DNA from: Rothia aerolata
GTDB taxonomy: Bacteria; Actinomycetota; Actinomycetes; Actinomycetales; Micrococcaceae
Assembly (NCBI RefSeq): GCF_014635585.1
Contig: NZ_BMDC01000005.1
Coordinates: 1 to 64,000, forward strand
Length of the DNA: 64,000 bases
Direction: 5' to 3'
Both the position numbers and the translations under genes were made by a program. This document shows, piece after piece, positions 34,769 through 43,929 of the stretch. The notes below the pieces were generated by a model. That model was not told the DNA's origin. It searched no databases and worked only from the letters and a program-made list of their open reading frames with translations. Position 1 is the first letter of the stretch. Every line of letters starts with the position of its first letter.

Positions 34769-35887
34769 CTACAGCCTATCCAGGTAGTCGCTGATGAGTC
34801 GCAGGCCCTCCCGCAAGGTCTCTTCGTCACAGGTGTAGCCCAGGCGGTAGTGGCCCTCCACGCCGAAAGCGGAGCCTGGCGTCAAAAGCACCCCGTGGGT
34901 TTCGAGAATACCCACAGCGAAGGTGCGGGAGTCCACGGGAGCTTCCAGGCGTAGAAGAGCCGCCGAGCCGGCGTCCGGGGCAATCCAGGAGGCGCGGGAC
35001 TCCCCCTCCAACCACTGCTCCACGATCGCACGGTTGCGGTTGATGATGGAGCGGGAACGGTTGAGCAGAGCCTCTTTGTTTTCAAGGGCCAGAGCCGCCA
35101 GCAGGTCGTCGAGGGCCCCCACCGAGATAATCGAGTAGTCGCGCTGGTCGCCAAAAGCGGCCTGCAGGCCCTCGGGCACCACGGCCCAGCCCACGCGTAG
35201 ACCGGGTAGGGAGTATGCCTTGGAAACTCCGCCGGTGGCTATGCCCCTCTCGTAGAGATCGGCGATAGACTCTGCCGGCTCCACGCCCTCTGCTTCAACC
35301 CCGCGGTAGACTTCATCACAGAGAATGAAAGCGTCTACCGACCGGGCAACCTCCACGATTTCCGCCAGCATCTCGGTGGGAATCAGCGTGCCGGTGGGGT
35401 TGTTGGGGTTGGTGAGGCAGATGAGCTTGGTAGAGGGCTTGACGGCGCTGCGCAGCTGCTGCAAATCGGGCAGGTAGCGGTTCTCCGGCAGCAGGGGTAG
35501 CACGGTGGTCTCAGCCCCAATAGACTCGGCAATGGCCGCGTGCTGATCGTAGGAGGGGCTGAAAGAAATCACGTGGTCTTCAGTGCCGGTGAGCACCAGG
35601 TGGGCCAGGTGGTTGGCACCAATGGTTCCGTGGGCCAGCACCACCCGCTCGGGGCTAACCGTGCGGTAGGTGGAGGCAATCGCCGTCCTTACCCTCTCAG
35701 AGCCGGGAATCGCCCCGTAGCTGAGGCGGGTGTCGAGGAGTTCGTCGACGGCGCTCTCCCCCGCCCCCACGAGCTCCAGCAGTTCGCGGGTAGACAGGGC
35801 CGAGATGGAGGTTTCAGCGAGGTTGAGACGGGCGCGGTCTTCAAACTCGTTGAGCCACAGCTCCACGCCAAAGGGGGCGATTTTCAT
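34769..35887 (-). CDS. PLP-dependent class I/II aminotransferase
   Basis: The 372-residue fold-type I enzyme has the Schiff-base lysine in TGGVSKAYSLPGLRVGWA, the PLP-phosphate/ring contacts in LTNPNNPTGTL and ILCDEVYRG, and the C-terminal arginine region YRLGYTCDEE. Several homologues are annotated as aspartate-type or capreomycidine synthase-like enzymes, but the substrate is unknown. Its start codon is 8 bases from the stop of the amino acid permease upstream on the same strand, so an amino-acid uptake and transamination operon is likely. Confidence 0.9.
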   Translation of the reverse strand: MKIAPFGVELWLNEFEDRARLNLAETSISALSTRELLELVGAGESAVDELLDTRLSYGAIPGSERVRTAIASTYRTVSPERVVLAHGTIGANHLAHLVLTGTEDHVISFSPSYDQHAAIAESIGAETTVLPLLPENRYLPDLQQLRSAVKPSTKLICLTNPNNPTGTLIPTEMLAEIVEVARSVDAFILCDEVYRGVEAEGVEPAESIADLYERGIATGGVSKAYSLPGLRVGWAVVPEGLQAAFGDQRDYSIISVGALDDLLAALALENKEALLNRSRSIINRNRAIVEQWLEGESRASWIAPDAGSAALLRLEAPVDSRTFAVGILETHGVLLTPGSAFGVEGHYRLGYTCDEETLREGLRLISDYLDRL

Positions 35888-35895
35888 GGGTTCTC

Positions 35896-37329
35896 CTAAG
35901 CCTGAACTTCGCCGGCTTCGATCGCGTGGCCGAGCTTGGAGTGCTTATAGCCGTAGGCGAAGTAGTAGAGGTAGGCAACAACAATCCACAGCGCGCAGAC
36001 AAGCAGGGTAATTGCCTGTAGCTGGCTAATAACCACCAGGCAGCCCAGCGCCGAGAGAATGGGCACCACGGGGTAGAAAGGCACCTTGAAAGTGCGGGGC
36101 AGATCAGGGTGGGTTCGGCGCAGAACCATCACACCGATGGAGACCACGAAGAAGGCCAGCAGGGTGCCCACCGAGGTCATCTCTGCCAGGAAGTTAATGG
36201 GAATAACGCCCGCCAGAATAGCCACAGCAACCGAGACAATCCAGGTGTTGGCCACCGGGGTCTTGGACTTGCTATCGACCTTGGCAAAGACGGGAGGAAT
36301 AATGCCGTCGTGGGACATGGAGTAGAGAATGCGGGTCTGGCCGTAGAGCACCACCAGCACCACCGAGATGATGGAGATAATGGCGCCCGCCGCCAGGGCG
36401 GTAGAGAAGATGGTTGAGCCGGTGACAGCGGTGAGGATAGCCGCCAGTCCTGCCTCCTGGCCGTCAAACTGATCAACGGGCTGCGCGGCGATGGCCACGG
36501 TGGCTACGGCAACGTAGAAGGTAGTCACGATAACCAGCGAAAGAATGATTGCCAGGGGCATGTTGCGGCCGGGGTTCTTGGCTTCTGCGCCGGCGGTGGT
36601 CACGGCGTCCAGACCCACGAAGGTAAAGAAGACCACGCCCGCTGCGCCGAGAATTCCGCTGGCACCGGCGTTCCAGAAACCGGCAAAGTGATCGGTGTTC
36701 CAGCCCTGAATACCGATAGCCACAAAGAGGGCCAGCACAATCAGCTTGATAGCCACCATCACGGCGTTGGCGGTGGTGGACTCGCGAGCGCCGCGGGTCA
36801 GCAGAAAGCCGCAGGCGAGAATAAGGACGACGGCGGGCAGGTTGATGACACCGCCCTCCTCGGGGGCGTAGGAGAGGGCTTCGGGCAGGGTGAAACCAAA
36901 GAGGTTGTTCAAGAGCTCATTGATGTACTGGGACCATCCCACCGCAACCGCTGCCACGGAAACGCCGTATTCGAGCACCATGCAGGCGCCGATGAGCACG
37001 GCCACGCCCTCACCCAGGGTGGCGTAGGCGTAGGAGTAGGAAGAACCAGCTACCGGTACCGCGCCCGCCATTTCGGCGTAGCAGAGGGCGGTGAGGCCAG
37101 CGACCACGCCCGCGATGATGAAGGAGACGATAGCTGCCGGGCCCGCCATGGGAACGGTATCGGAGAGAATGAAGAAGATACCGGTACCGATGGTGGCACC
37201 CACGCCGAGGGAGACCAGCTGGGGCAGACCGATGTTGCGCACCAGACCGGGGCGGTCATGCGGGTTACCGTGACCGATATGTTCGTGAATGGGCTTGCGG
37301 CTTTTAAGCCGCTGTAGGACAGTTGCCAC
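35896..37329 (-). CDS. APC-family amino acid permease (cationic amino acid transporter type)
   Basis: The 477-residue protein has about 12-14 helices and the consensus first helix LVSLGVGATIGTGIFFILSD, followed by CYAEMAGAVPVAGSSYSYAY and the conserved loop AGAEAKNPGRNMPLAI. It resembles the CAT/YfnA branch, importing cationic or neutral amino acids. I start at GTG 37327-37329 because AAGGAG lies 8 bases upstream; the longer frame runs through an IS scrap and operator-like DNA. It is probably cotranscribed with the aminotransferase gene. Confidence 0.92.
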   Translation of the reverse strand: MATVLQRLKSRKPIHEHIGHGNPHDRPGLVRNIGLPQLVSLGVGATIGTGIFFILSDTVPMAGPAAIVSFIIAGVVAGLTALCYAEMAGAVPVAGSSYSYAYATLGEGVAVLIGACMVLEYGVSVAAVAVGWSQYINELLNNLFGFTLPEALSYAPEEGGVINLPAVVLILACGFLLTRGARESTTANAVMVAIKLIVLALFVAIGIQGWNTDHFAGFWNAGASGILGAAGVVFFTFVGLDAVTTAGAEAKNPGRNMPLAIILSLVIVTTFYVAVATVAIAAQPVDQFDGQEAGLAAILTAVTGSTIFSTALAAGAIISIISVVLVVLYGQTRILYSMSHDGIIPPVFAKVDSKSKTPVANTWIVSVAVAILAGVIPINFLAEMTSVGTLLAFFVVSIGVMVLRRTHPDLPRTFKVPFYPVVPILSALGCLVVISQLQAITLLVCALWIVVAYLYYFAYGYKHSKLGHAIEAGEVQA

Positions 37330-37369
37330 GCCGGGTCTCCTTGGGGCTCCACGTTTTGAAAGAATACTT

Positions 37370-37385
37370 ATACATTCTAGTGTAT
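37370..37385. promoter_or_regulatory. Palindromic site upstream of the permease gene
   Basis: ATACATTCTAGTGTAT is an inverted repeat (ATACA/TGTAT) in an AT-rich stretch 41 bp before the permease start. It may be an operator or overlap the promoter. No regulator is adjacent. Confidence 0.35.
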
Positions 37386-37439
37386 GCATATTTGAGTTGG
37401 TGGAGGCAGGGCAGGTGGCATGAATCGCATATTCGGCCC

Positions 37440-37530
37440 CTAGTTGGAGTAGAGACCGAGAACGGCACTTCCCGCTTAGTAGGGGTGGCCAGACCCAGTC
37501 CCGCATACAACCCTTATCAAGGGTTGCCAA
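37440..37530 (-). mobile_element. Scrap of an IS5-like transposase gene
   Basis: The minus strand reads TLDKG followed, after a frame change, by YAGLGLATPTKREVPF. This matches the DKGYAGLGLAAPTLRKPG segment of the degenerate transposase at 45612-45905. Only about 90 bp are recognisable. Confidence 0.55.
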
Positions 37531-37572
37531 AGGATTGCTCATAAAGATACCCAAAGAAGCAAAAATGCCAAA

Positions 37573-37758
37573 TTATTTACCTTTTTTGCGGGAAAGCCCA
37601 AACACACCTATCGCAACAATCCCGAAACTCAACCCAGTATAGATTGGATTAAACCATAGAATTTCTGGATTATTCTCAAAAAATGGTGTTCTTACAAAGA
37701 AGGCAACAATGCCAATCAATATCATAAGAACAAAAGCAGAATTTTTAATAAGTTTCAT
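37573..37758 (-). CDS. Small AT-rich membrane protein
   Basis: The 61-residue product has two predicted membrane helices (NSAFVLMILIGIVAFFV and PIYTGLSFGIVAIGVFGL) and a basic C-terminus (SRKKGK). Base composition is far more AT-rich than neighbouring genes, suggesting transfer. The ribosome binding site is weak, with AGGA about 17 bases upstream. It resembles the two small membrane proteins beside the RHS gene in size and composition but not obviously in sequence. It could be an orphan immunity protein or a spurious frame. The 259 bp to its right hold nothing I recognise. Confidence 0.45.
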   Translation of the reverse strand: MKLIKNSAFVLMILIGIVAFFVRTPFFENNPEILWFNPIYTGLSFGIVAIGVFGLSRKKGK

Positions 37759-38068
37759 TTTAGTTAAATTGGTTCCTAAATAACGTAAAGTTAGATTTTA
37801 ACTCCTCAGGGGGAGCCTACAGCAACAGCCATGGTTGGAGGAAGAGGGCACCAACCCACAAAGCTCCTCTACGGCCAGACATAGCTGGTCGCGGAAGTAC
37901 CTTGCTGGTCGCAAAACCCAGCTCGAGAGTATAGTAATTCCTACCATATCAAGTTGCCCTACTCGCGACACTTCTGAGAGAAGAACCACTCACTAGAACC
38001 ATTCAAAGGAATCAAAGATGATTCCCCTCTCTCAATGCCCGCAGTGTAGTACAAACCTATTAAACGAA

Positions 38069-38482
38069 ATGACCGCTTACGAATTAAAAGTGGAGGGTAT
38101 GAGTTTCGCCTACCCTCGCCGTCCCCATCTCATCAAAGATTTAAATACAACTTTTCGCCCGGGAGCTACTGTTCTCTTGGGTCCCAACGGTGCCGGAAAA
38201 ACTACACTCTTATCTCTACTGGCAACCATCCACAACCCCAATCAGGGGTCTATTAGGTTAGTCGATTCGGAAAATGAACACTCCGCCATATCCAGCAAGG
38301 AAATAGCTAAGTATAGGCAACACATCGCATGGCTACCGCAACGGTTTGAACCGGTCTCTGGCCTAACGGTTAAGGAGCATGTGGCCTATTCAGGTTGGCT
38401 TAAAGGCATAAGGAGGTATCTGGGGGTCAGAAGCAGCAGCTCTGTTACTTTTTATCTCTGCCCCGCTAGCTTCCCTGTGTAG
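38069..38482 (+). pseudogene. Truncated ABC transporter ATP-binding protein
   Basis: The frame encodes the first half of an ABC ATPase: MTAYELKVEGMSFAYPRRP, Walker A LGPNGAGKTTL and a Q-loop IAWLPQRFEPVSGL. Similarity ends at about residue 120 (HVAYSGWLKGI). The signature, Walker B and switch motifs are missing, so it cannot hydrolyse ATP as a full unit. An ATG 17 codons earlier (38018) is in frame but adds unrelated sequence. With the membrane remnant downstream, this is a decayed exporter locus of the bacteriocin or immunity type. Confidence 0.7.
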
Positions 38483-38561
38483 CGCATTAGAAGCAAGCTC
38501 GGAGAGAAGAAGGTTTGGAGTTATTAACCTAGCTACTCGTTCTGTTTTTAGGTGAGTACTC

Positions 38562-39164
38562 TTGCGAACATGGCCCAGTATTCTAGGAGCATGGGTAGTT
38601 CACACCTATGCGGTTCTCTTTCTTCTGGTAAAAGCTGGTCATAGCTACGGAAGTTATCTTCCAATAACATTAGCTGGATACTATGCAGCAATCGCTCTAC
38701 ATTCCCTGTGCGGGTATGCTCTTGGATATTACCTGCCCAAAATCTTAGCGATTTGTTGCGCGCTTGCCGGATCGTACGGTTGGGTAGCTTTCGCCTGGAC
38801 GATTGAGCCTGTGCAGGTTAGGTATATGGCAGGCCCTGCCCTTGCACTTTGCTGTTCCCTTAGCGGGCAACTAGATGTAGCGCCCCAGTGGACTTTACTC
38901 TTATTTTCCTTTTTCGTGACTATAGCTGCTTACTTTGGACTAGCAGGGCTACTGGCAGAGAGAGGCAACAAATTCCGACTAGCCTACCGGGGTGGTAGAG
39001 CAATCCTCTGGGTTGCCTTTTGTTGTTTATTCGCCCGGAACTCTTCGGGAGAGATTTATTGGTGGGCCTGGTGTATAGATCGCTACTACAGCAATCACTA
39101 TGCCTGGTTATTCAGCCTTCTATGCATAGTTTTATTATTTTTCAGATACTTATACCGCCGCTAA
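38562..39164 (+). CDS. Integral membrane protein, possible remnant of an ABC transporter operon
   Basis: The 200-residue frame has about five or six hydrophobic segments (VVHTYAVLFLLVKAG, LPITLAGYYAAIALHSLCGY, ILAICCALAGSYGWVAFAW, WTLLLFSFFVTIAAYFGLA, YAWLFSLLCIVLLFFRYLY). No family was recognised. Initiation would be at TTG, since no ATG with a ribosome binding site is seen and a stop codon lies three codons upstream, so the 5' end may be lost. Position after a truncated ABC ATPase suggests it was the membrane part of that system. Confidence 0.5.
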   Translation: MRTWPSILGAWVVHTYAVLFLLVKAGHSYGSYLPITLAGYYAAIALHSLCGYALGYYLPKILAICCALAGSYGWVAFAWTIEPVQVRYMAGPALALCCSLSGQLDVAPQWTLLLFSFFVTIAAYFGLAGLLAERGNKFRLAYRGGRAILWVAFCCLFARNSSGEIYWWAWCIDRYYSNHYAWLFSLLCIVLLFFRYLYRR

Positions 39165-39297
39165 AGCTGGTCTTGAGCAAGCCTCACAAGCTAACCTCAA
39201 CCCTCCGCCACCCAAAATACAATATCTGCGGTATAGTATTCGGGTTTTAAGCTGAATCAGGCTTTTGGTACACGTAGATTCCCGCTGGGTTCCTCAA

Positions 39298-39465
39298 GGT
39301 ACAAGCCTGGTCCCTAAGTACAAGACAATACTTGTACCTGGGGACTTTGCTTGTACCCTAGGGGCGCGGTAAGAAGAAACTTGTACCTTATCGTCACCGA
39401 GCTTTCCCGAGAAGCCATTTATATACCGAAAATCGGAGAAAAACGGTCTAAAAATGGCCTTTCGG
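39298..39465. repeat. GTAC-word hairpin element, copy B
   Basis: Words lie at 39298-39305, 39317-39324, 39331-39338, 39350-39357 and 39380-39387, with the same ACAATA loop and spacing as copy A. The second hairpin (GCCATTTATATACCG with CGGTCTAAAAATGGC) is also kept. Stem bases differ from copy A, partly by changes that keep G-U pairing. It lies at the right edge of the decay island. Confidence 0.85.
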
Positions 39466-39520
39466 CGATTAAGGCAGACTACACAACTGCCTTGTTTCAT
39501 CAAGTCGCCGCTTCATAACC

Positions 39521-39558
39521 AAAAAGCCGCCGCTCCCACACGGGGAACGGCGGCTTCT
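39521..39558 (-). terminator. Intrinsic terminator of sodA
   Basis: On the minus strand AGAAGCCGCCGTTCCCC pairs with GGGAGCGGCGGCTTTTT, with a 4-base loop and a T-run after the stem. It begins about 30 bases past the sodA stop codon. Confidence 0.85.
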
Positions 39559-39589
39559 CTCAAACCTCTGAGGGTCTTATACCGGGGGC

Positions 39590-40222
39590 TTATGCCTCGG
39601 GGATAATCAGGCCCTTGGTCTGGGAAACAGCGCGGTCAAAGCGCTCAGCAACATCTGCCCAGTTGACGATGTTCCAGAAAGCCTTAACGTAGTCGCCCTT
39701 GACGTTCTGGTAGTCCAGGTAGAAGGCGTGCTCCCACATATCCAGCTGCAGAACGGGAATCAGGCCAACGGAGATGTTGCCCTGCTGATCGTAGAGCTGC
39801 TCGATCACCAGGCGCTTACCCACGGTGTCCCAAGCCAGAATTGCCCAGCCGGAGCCCTGAATGGTGGTAGCAACGTTGGTGAAGTGGTCACGGAAACCGT
39901 CGAAGGAACCGAAGAACTCGTCAATTGCTGCTGCCAGCTCACCGGTGGGCTTGTCGCCGCCCTCGGGAGACAGGTTCTTCCAGAAAACCGAGTGGTTGGT
40001 GTGGCCACCCAGGTTGAATGCAAGATCCTTAGACAGCTTGCCTACGTTAGCGAAATCGCCCTTGGCGCGTGCTTCTTCGAGCTTCTCCAGAGCGGTGTTA
40101 GCGCCTGCTACATAGGTTGCATGGTGCTTATCGTGGTGCAGCTCCATAATGCGAGCCGAGATGTGGGGCTCAAGTGCTGCGTAATCGTACGGGAGATCGG
40201 GGAGAACATACTTCTCTGCCAT
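39590..40222 (-). CDS. sodA: Superoxide dismutase (Mn/Fe)
   Basis: The 210-residue enzyme converts superoxide to peroxide and oxygen. Metal ligands are in the HHDKHHATY helix, in [16 protein letters not shown] and in the [13 protein letters not shown] signature (DxWEHAYY). [11 protein letters not shown] with Gly/Gln placement suits the Mn form. It has no signal peptide. A strong terminator follows. It is transcribed divergently from the AhpD-like gene, another peroxide-stress protein. Confidence 0.97.
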   Translation of the reverse strand: MAEKYVLPDLPYDYAALEPHISARIMELHHDKHHATYVAGANTALEKLEEARAKGDFANVGKLSKDLAFNLGGHTNHSVFWKNLSPEGGDKPTGELAAAIDEFFGSFDGFRDHFTNVATTIQGSGWAILAWDTVGKRLVIEQLYDQQGNISVGLIPVLQLDMWEHAFYLDYQNVKGDYVKAFWNIVNWADVAERFDRAVSQTKGLIIPEA

Positions 40223-40425
40223 GAGGAGTCACCTTTCTATCTATATAAATAACTTCCAAAACCTCAGTATACGCACTATAAATAGTGTTGTCTGTATCAT
40301 GCTAAGAACTTTTACCGGCTGTTCAGCTAAGGGAAAACACCGGAATAAGCCCTCCCAAAATAGTTGACGCATGAAATACTTTGCAGACACCCCTAGAGTA
40401 GCCGATGAAGGTATAGATTGAGACC

Positions 40426-40902
40426 ATGACAGACTCCCAGCGCCAAGACCCCCTGCACTTTTATCTGGATAAGAGCGACCCCTCCGCCTGGAAGGCCGTG
40501 GGGGCCCTCTCGACTGCCGCCAAGGCATCAGCCCAGGCAGCAGGCCTCAGCGACCAGCTGATTGAGCTGGTCTTTCTTCGTGTCTCGCAGATTAATGGTT
40601 GCTCCTACTGCCTCAACGTTCATTCCAAGCGGGCAACCCGGGCAGGAGTTAACGCCCAGCGCCAGGCCCTGCTGGCAGCCTGGGAAGAAACCGATGTCTA
40701 TACCGATCAGGAGAAGGCGGCGCTCTATCTTGCGGAGACCGTGACCGAGCTACCCGCCAAAGACGAGCGCGATTTTGCCCAGCTCTTCACCCACGGCGCC
40801 CTTACCGACGAGCAGTACGGCGCTGTGCAGTGGCTCGCCATTGTTATGAACGTGACCAACCGTATTTCCATCATGTCCAACCACCCGGTCAAGCACGACT
40901 AA
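40426..40902 (+). CDS. Carboxymuconolactone decarboxylase/AhpD-like protein
   Basis: The 158-residue protein carries the AhpD core motif in NGCSYCLNVHSKRA (CxxC with a following His), the thiol redox centre of alkylhydroperoxidase-like proteins. The rest is helical. It starts 15 bp before a pirin gene, and the two are often linked in redox-stress operons. TATAGA lies 8 bases before the ATG and no ribosome binding site is clear, so translation may be leaderless. Confidence 0.92.
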   Translation: MTDSQRQDPLHFYLDKSDPSAWKAVGALSTAAKASAQAAGLSDQLIELVFLRVSQINGCSYCLNVHSKRATRAGVNAQRQALLAAWEETDVYTDQEKAALYLAETVTELPAKDERDFAQLFTHGALTDEQYGAVQWLAIVMNVTNRISIMSNHPVKHD

Positions 40903-40917
40903 TCCTAGGAGCAGACT

Positions 40918-42015
40918 ATGAGCAACACCGACCCCCGCGATACCGAGCGGTCTAATCCCTCGTCTAACGGACTTTCCAACGGAGTAACCGTTCACTCCAC
41001 CGAGAAGGGCCCGGTTGAAATTCTGGAACCGCGCGAGGTTCCCCTGGGCGGCCCCCGCGCCATGACCGTGCATCGGTCTCTTCCCCAGAAGGCACGCTCG
41101 CTCGTTGGCGCCTGGTGCTTTCTCGATGCTTACGGCCCCGACCGGGTTTCCGACAGTGGTGGCATGAAGGTTGCCCGCCACCCCCACACCGGCCTGGCCA
41201 CCGTCTCCTGGCTGTTTGAGGGAAACATTGACCACATTGATTCTGCCGGTAACTGGGCTACCGTGCGCCCGGGCTGGGTGAACCTGATGAATGCCGGCAA
41301 AGGTATTACCCATTCGGAATATTCTTCTGACACCACCGAGGTGCTACACGGTCTTCAGCTCTGGTACGCCCTGCCCGATGAGCACCGCTTCGGTGAACCC
41401 CGCCTGGATTCCTACCTGCCGCCGCTGATTGAGGGCGAGGGCTACACCGCCCGCGTCTTCCTCGGCTCCCTGCTCGGTTCTACCTCCCCGGTGGAGACCC
41501 ACATTCCGCTCACCGGCGCAGAGTTCCGCCTTGACGCCGGCGCCACCCTGGAAATTCCCGTGCCCGAGGACCACGAGCACGGCATTATTCAGGTGACGGG
41601 TTCTATCTCCCTCGACGGGGTTGAGGTTCCCGAAAATGCCATTGGCGTTGCCCCCACCGGCCGCAGCGCACTCACCCTAACCGCCGGCAGCGAGCCGGTG
41701 ACCGCCGTCCTCATCGGTGGCGAACCCCTGGGCGAGCAAATCGTGATGTGGTGGAACTTCGTGGGCCGCACCCACGAGGAAGTCGAGCTCTGGCGCAAGC
41801 GTTACATGCAGGAGATGGGCTTTGACCCCGCTGACGAAAACTCCCCCGCTCCCACCGGCGAGACCGTGGGCGAGGTTCTGCCGACCGAGCTGCTGGGTGA
41901 GTCTTATCAGGACGACGACACCGCCTACCCGCAGTTCGGCGAGTTTCCGCCCAACCAGCCCACGCCCATTCCCGCTCCCCAGCTTCCCAATGCCCGCCTG
42001 AGATTGCGCGGCTAA
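40918..42015 (+). CDS. Pirin family protein
   Basis: The 365-residue bicupin protein has pirin signatures: GAWCFLDAYGP, the metal-binding RHPHTGLATVSWLFEG (HxH), GWVNLMNAGKGITHSE and LHGLQLWYALP. Bacterial pirins are metal-dependent quercetinases or regulators of enzymes; the role here is unknown. AGGAG precedes the ATG. The gene lies in a short operon after the AhpD-like gene and before a small acetyltransferase gene. Confidence 0.94.
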   Translation: MSNTDPRDTERSNPSSNGLSNGVTVHSTEKGPVEILEPREVPLGGPRAMTVHRSLPQKARSLVGAWCFLDAYGPDRVSDSGGMKVARHPHTGLATVSWLFEGNIDHIDSAGNWATVRPGWVNLMNAGKGITHSEYSSDTTEVLHGLQLWYALPDEHRFGEPRLDSYLPPLIEGEGYTARVFLGSLLGSTSPVETHIPLTGAEFRLDAGATLEIPVPEDHEHGIIQVTGSISLDGVEVPENAIGVAPTGRSALTLTAGSEPVTAVLIGGEPLGEQIVMWWNFVGRTHEEVELWRKRYMQEMGFDPADENSPAPTGETVGEVLPTELLGESYQDDDTAYPQFGEFPPNQPTPIPAPQLPNARLRLRG

Positions 42016-42040
42016 AAGTATTCCCAGAAAGGAAAATACA

Positions 42041-42412
42041 ATGTCACCCACCGTTGATGCACCGGAAGTACGCGTAGGTGAAGCCGAGGGTCACTCGGCC
42101 TACCTGCTCTTTGCCGATGACTCGGGCGAGCCGGCAGGCTTCACCCTCTTTTTCCCTTATGACGAGGACGGCGAGGCCCAGCGTATCTTCCCCCACACCG
42201 TGGTCAAAGATGAGTTTGGCGGGCACGGCCTAGCATCCGTGCTGGTCAAAGAAGCGCTGGACGCCTCTATCGCAGAGGGCTTCACCATCGTGGCCCTGTG
42301 CCCCTACATCAAAACCTGGCTCAAGAAGCACCCCGACTACGCCCAGCACACCGTTGAGCCCAACCGGGGCCACATTGATACGGTCTCGCAGGCGGTCAAG
42401 TCCTCCCGCTAG
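42041..42412 (+). CDS. GNAT-type N-acetyltransferase
   Basis: The 123-residue protein belongs to the short GCN5-related family seen in YjdJ-like proteins. It includes EDGEAQRIFPHTVVKDEFGG, the acetyl-CoA loop region GGHGLASVLVKEALD and CPYIKTWLKKHPDY. The substrate is unknown. AAAGGA precedes the ATG. It is the last gene of the AhpD-pirin operon and is convergent with the broken permease gene. Confidence 0.9.
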   Translation: MSPTVDAPEVRVGEAEGHSAYLLFADDSGEPAGFTLFFPYDEDGEAQRIFPHTVVKDEFGGHGLASVLVKEALDASIAEGFTIVALCPYIKTWLKKHPDYAQHTVEPNRGHIDTVSQAVKSSR

Positions 42413-42421
42413 CCAAGCCGA

Positions 42422-43855
42422 CTAGCTCCGCGGCGTCGTCCTCTTCTTCGCCAGCACCAGGTAGTAGACCAGGTAGCAGAGGCCCACAAAGGGCACGGTG
42501 TAGAAGAGGGCGGGGCGCTGGGTGGGGTCGAAAACAATGAGCAGGCAGGAAAGCGCCGACATGATGAGCGCTGCCCAGGAAAGCCAGGGGTAGCCGGGGG
42601 CGCGATAGGCGAGATCCTCAAGCCGGTTTCCGGCGGCGAGGTAGCGGCGGCGGAAGACGATGTGGCTAGCGGCAATAGAAACCCACACCAGCACCACAGC
42701 AAGACCGGAAATAGAAACCAGCACCATGTAGACGGTCTCGGCGGCAATTACGCTGGAGAGCAGGGCAAAAAGCCCGCCCACCATACAGATGCACATGGCC
42801 AGGAAAGGCACTCCCGACTTATTGACCCGGGCAATGCGGGCGGGAATCATGCCCTCGTTGGCGAGAGATCACAACATGCGGGTTGAGGCATAAAGGCCGG
42901 AGTTAGCCGCCGATAAAATGGCGGTGAGAATAACGAAATTCATGATGTCTGCGGCATAGGGAATGCCGATTTTCTCAAAGACAATCACAAAGGGAGAGGC
43001 ATCTACGCCGGCTTCTTTGTAAGGAATCAAAGAGGCCATCACGATAATCGCCCCAATAAAGAAAATCACCAGGCGCCAGAGGGTGCCGTGGATTGCCCGG
43101 GGAACGGTCTTTTCAGGGTCCCCCGCTTCACCGGCGGCAATACCAATGAGTTCGGTACCCGAGAAGGCAAAGTTCACCGCCAGCATCACGGTAAAGACGG
43201 CGCCGAAGCCGTTGGGAAAGAGGCCATCTTCAAAAAGGTGGGTGAAGCCGGGCGCTGGCTCTGTAGAACCGGAGCCGCCCAGGGGAATAGCGCCGAACAT
43301 GGCCAGGGCACCCAAAATAATGAAAACAATAATCGCCGCTACCTTAATGAGGGCCAGCCAGGATTCGGTTTCGGCAAAGACCTTCACCGAGACCGCGTTG
43401 AGCAGGAAAATCAGCACGATAAAGGCGGCGCTCCAGATCCACACAGGGGTGTTGGGAAACCACTGCTGCATGATAATTCCCGAGGCCGTGAACTCTGAGC
43501 CCAGCGCGATAGTCCAGGTGAGCCAGTAGAGCACCGCCACGGTAAAGCCGGTGCCCGGCCCCAGAAACTTGGTGGCGTAGACGTGGAAGGAGCCTGTCCA
43601 GGGCATAGCCACCGAGAGCTCTGCCAGGCACATCATCACCAGGTAGACGATGAGTGCGCCCACCGCGTAGGCAAGCACGGTTCCGAAGGGGCCCGCCTGG
43701 TTGATGGTGTAGCCAGAACTTAGAAACAGGCCGGTGCCGATAACCCCGCCCAGGGAGAGCATGAGCATGTGGCGGCTGCTCATCTTGCGTTCGAGGTGCT
43801 GCGTTTTTTCGCCGGTCTCGGGCGCCGCCCCGATACCCTGCCCTGTCTCTTTCAT
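42422..43855 (-). pseudogene. mmuP: Amino acid permease (probable S-methylmethionine permease) with one in-frame stop
   Basis: Two frames in the same phase (43855-42869 and 42868-42422) form one 477-codon APC/AAT-family permease. The break is a single TGA at 42869-42871, where the conserved RMLWSLANEGMIP stretch expects Trp (TGG). Features before it include [20 protein letters not shown] and [19 protein letters not shown]; features after it include ARVNKSGVPFLAM and several helices. Adjacency to mmuM, which demethylates S-methylmethionine, suggests MmuP. A truncated 328-residue protein would lack the last four helices and is probably inactive. A sequencing error is the main alternative. Confidence 0.8.
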
Positions 43856-43929
43856 TGGATTCTTTCTTTTCGCCGGTCAACCGGTGGGCTATGGTAATTT
43901 CAACGATTTGGTACGAGAAAGAGGTTGTT

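Noticed and set aside
39020-39250. Plus-strand frame overlapping the end of the membrane remnant
   Set aside because: It is an alternative frame of the same DNA without a start signal or similarity.
31396-39465. CRISPR array formed by the GTACAAG repeats
   Set aside because: The words are palindromically arranged in single hairpins with fixed short spacing, there are no unique spacers and no cas genes.
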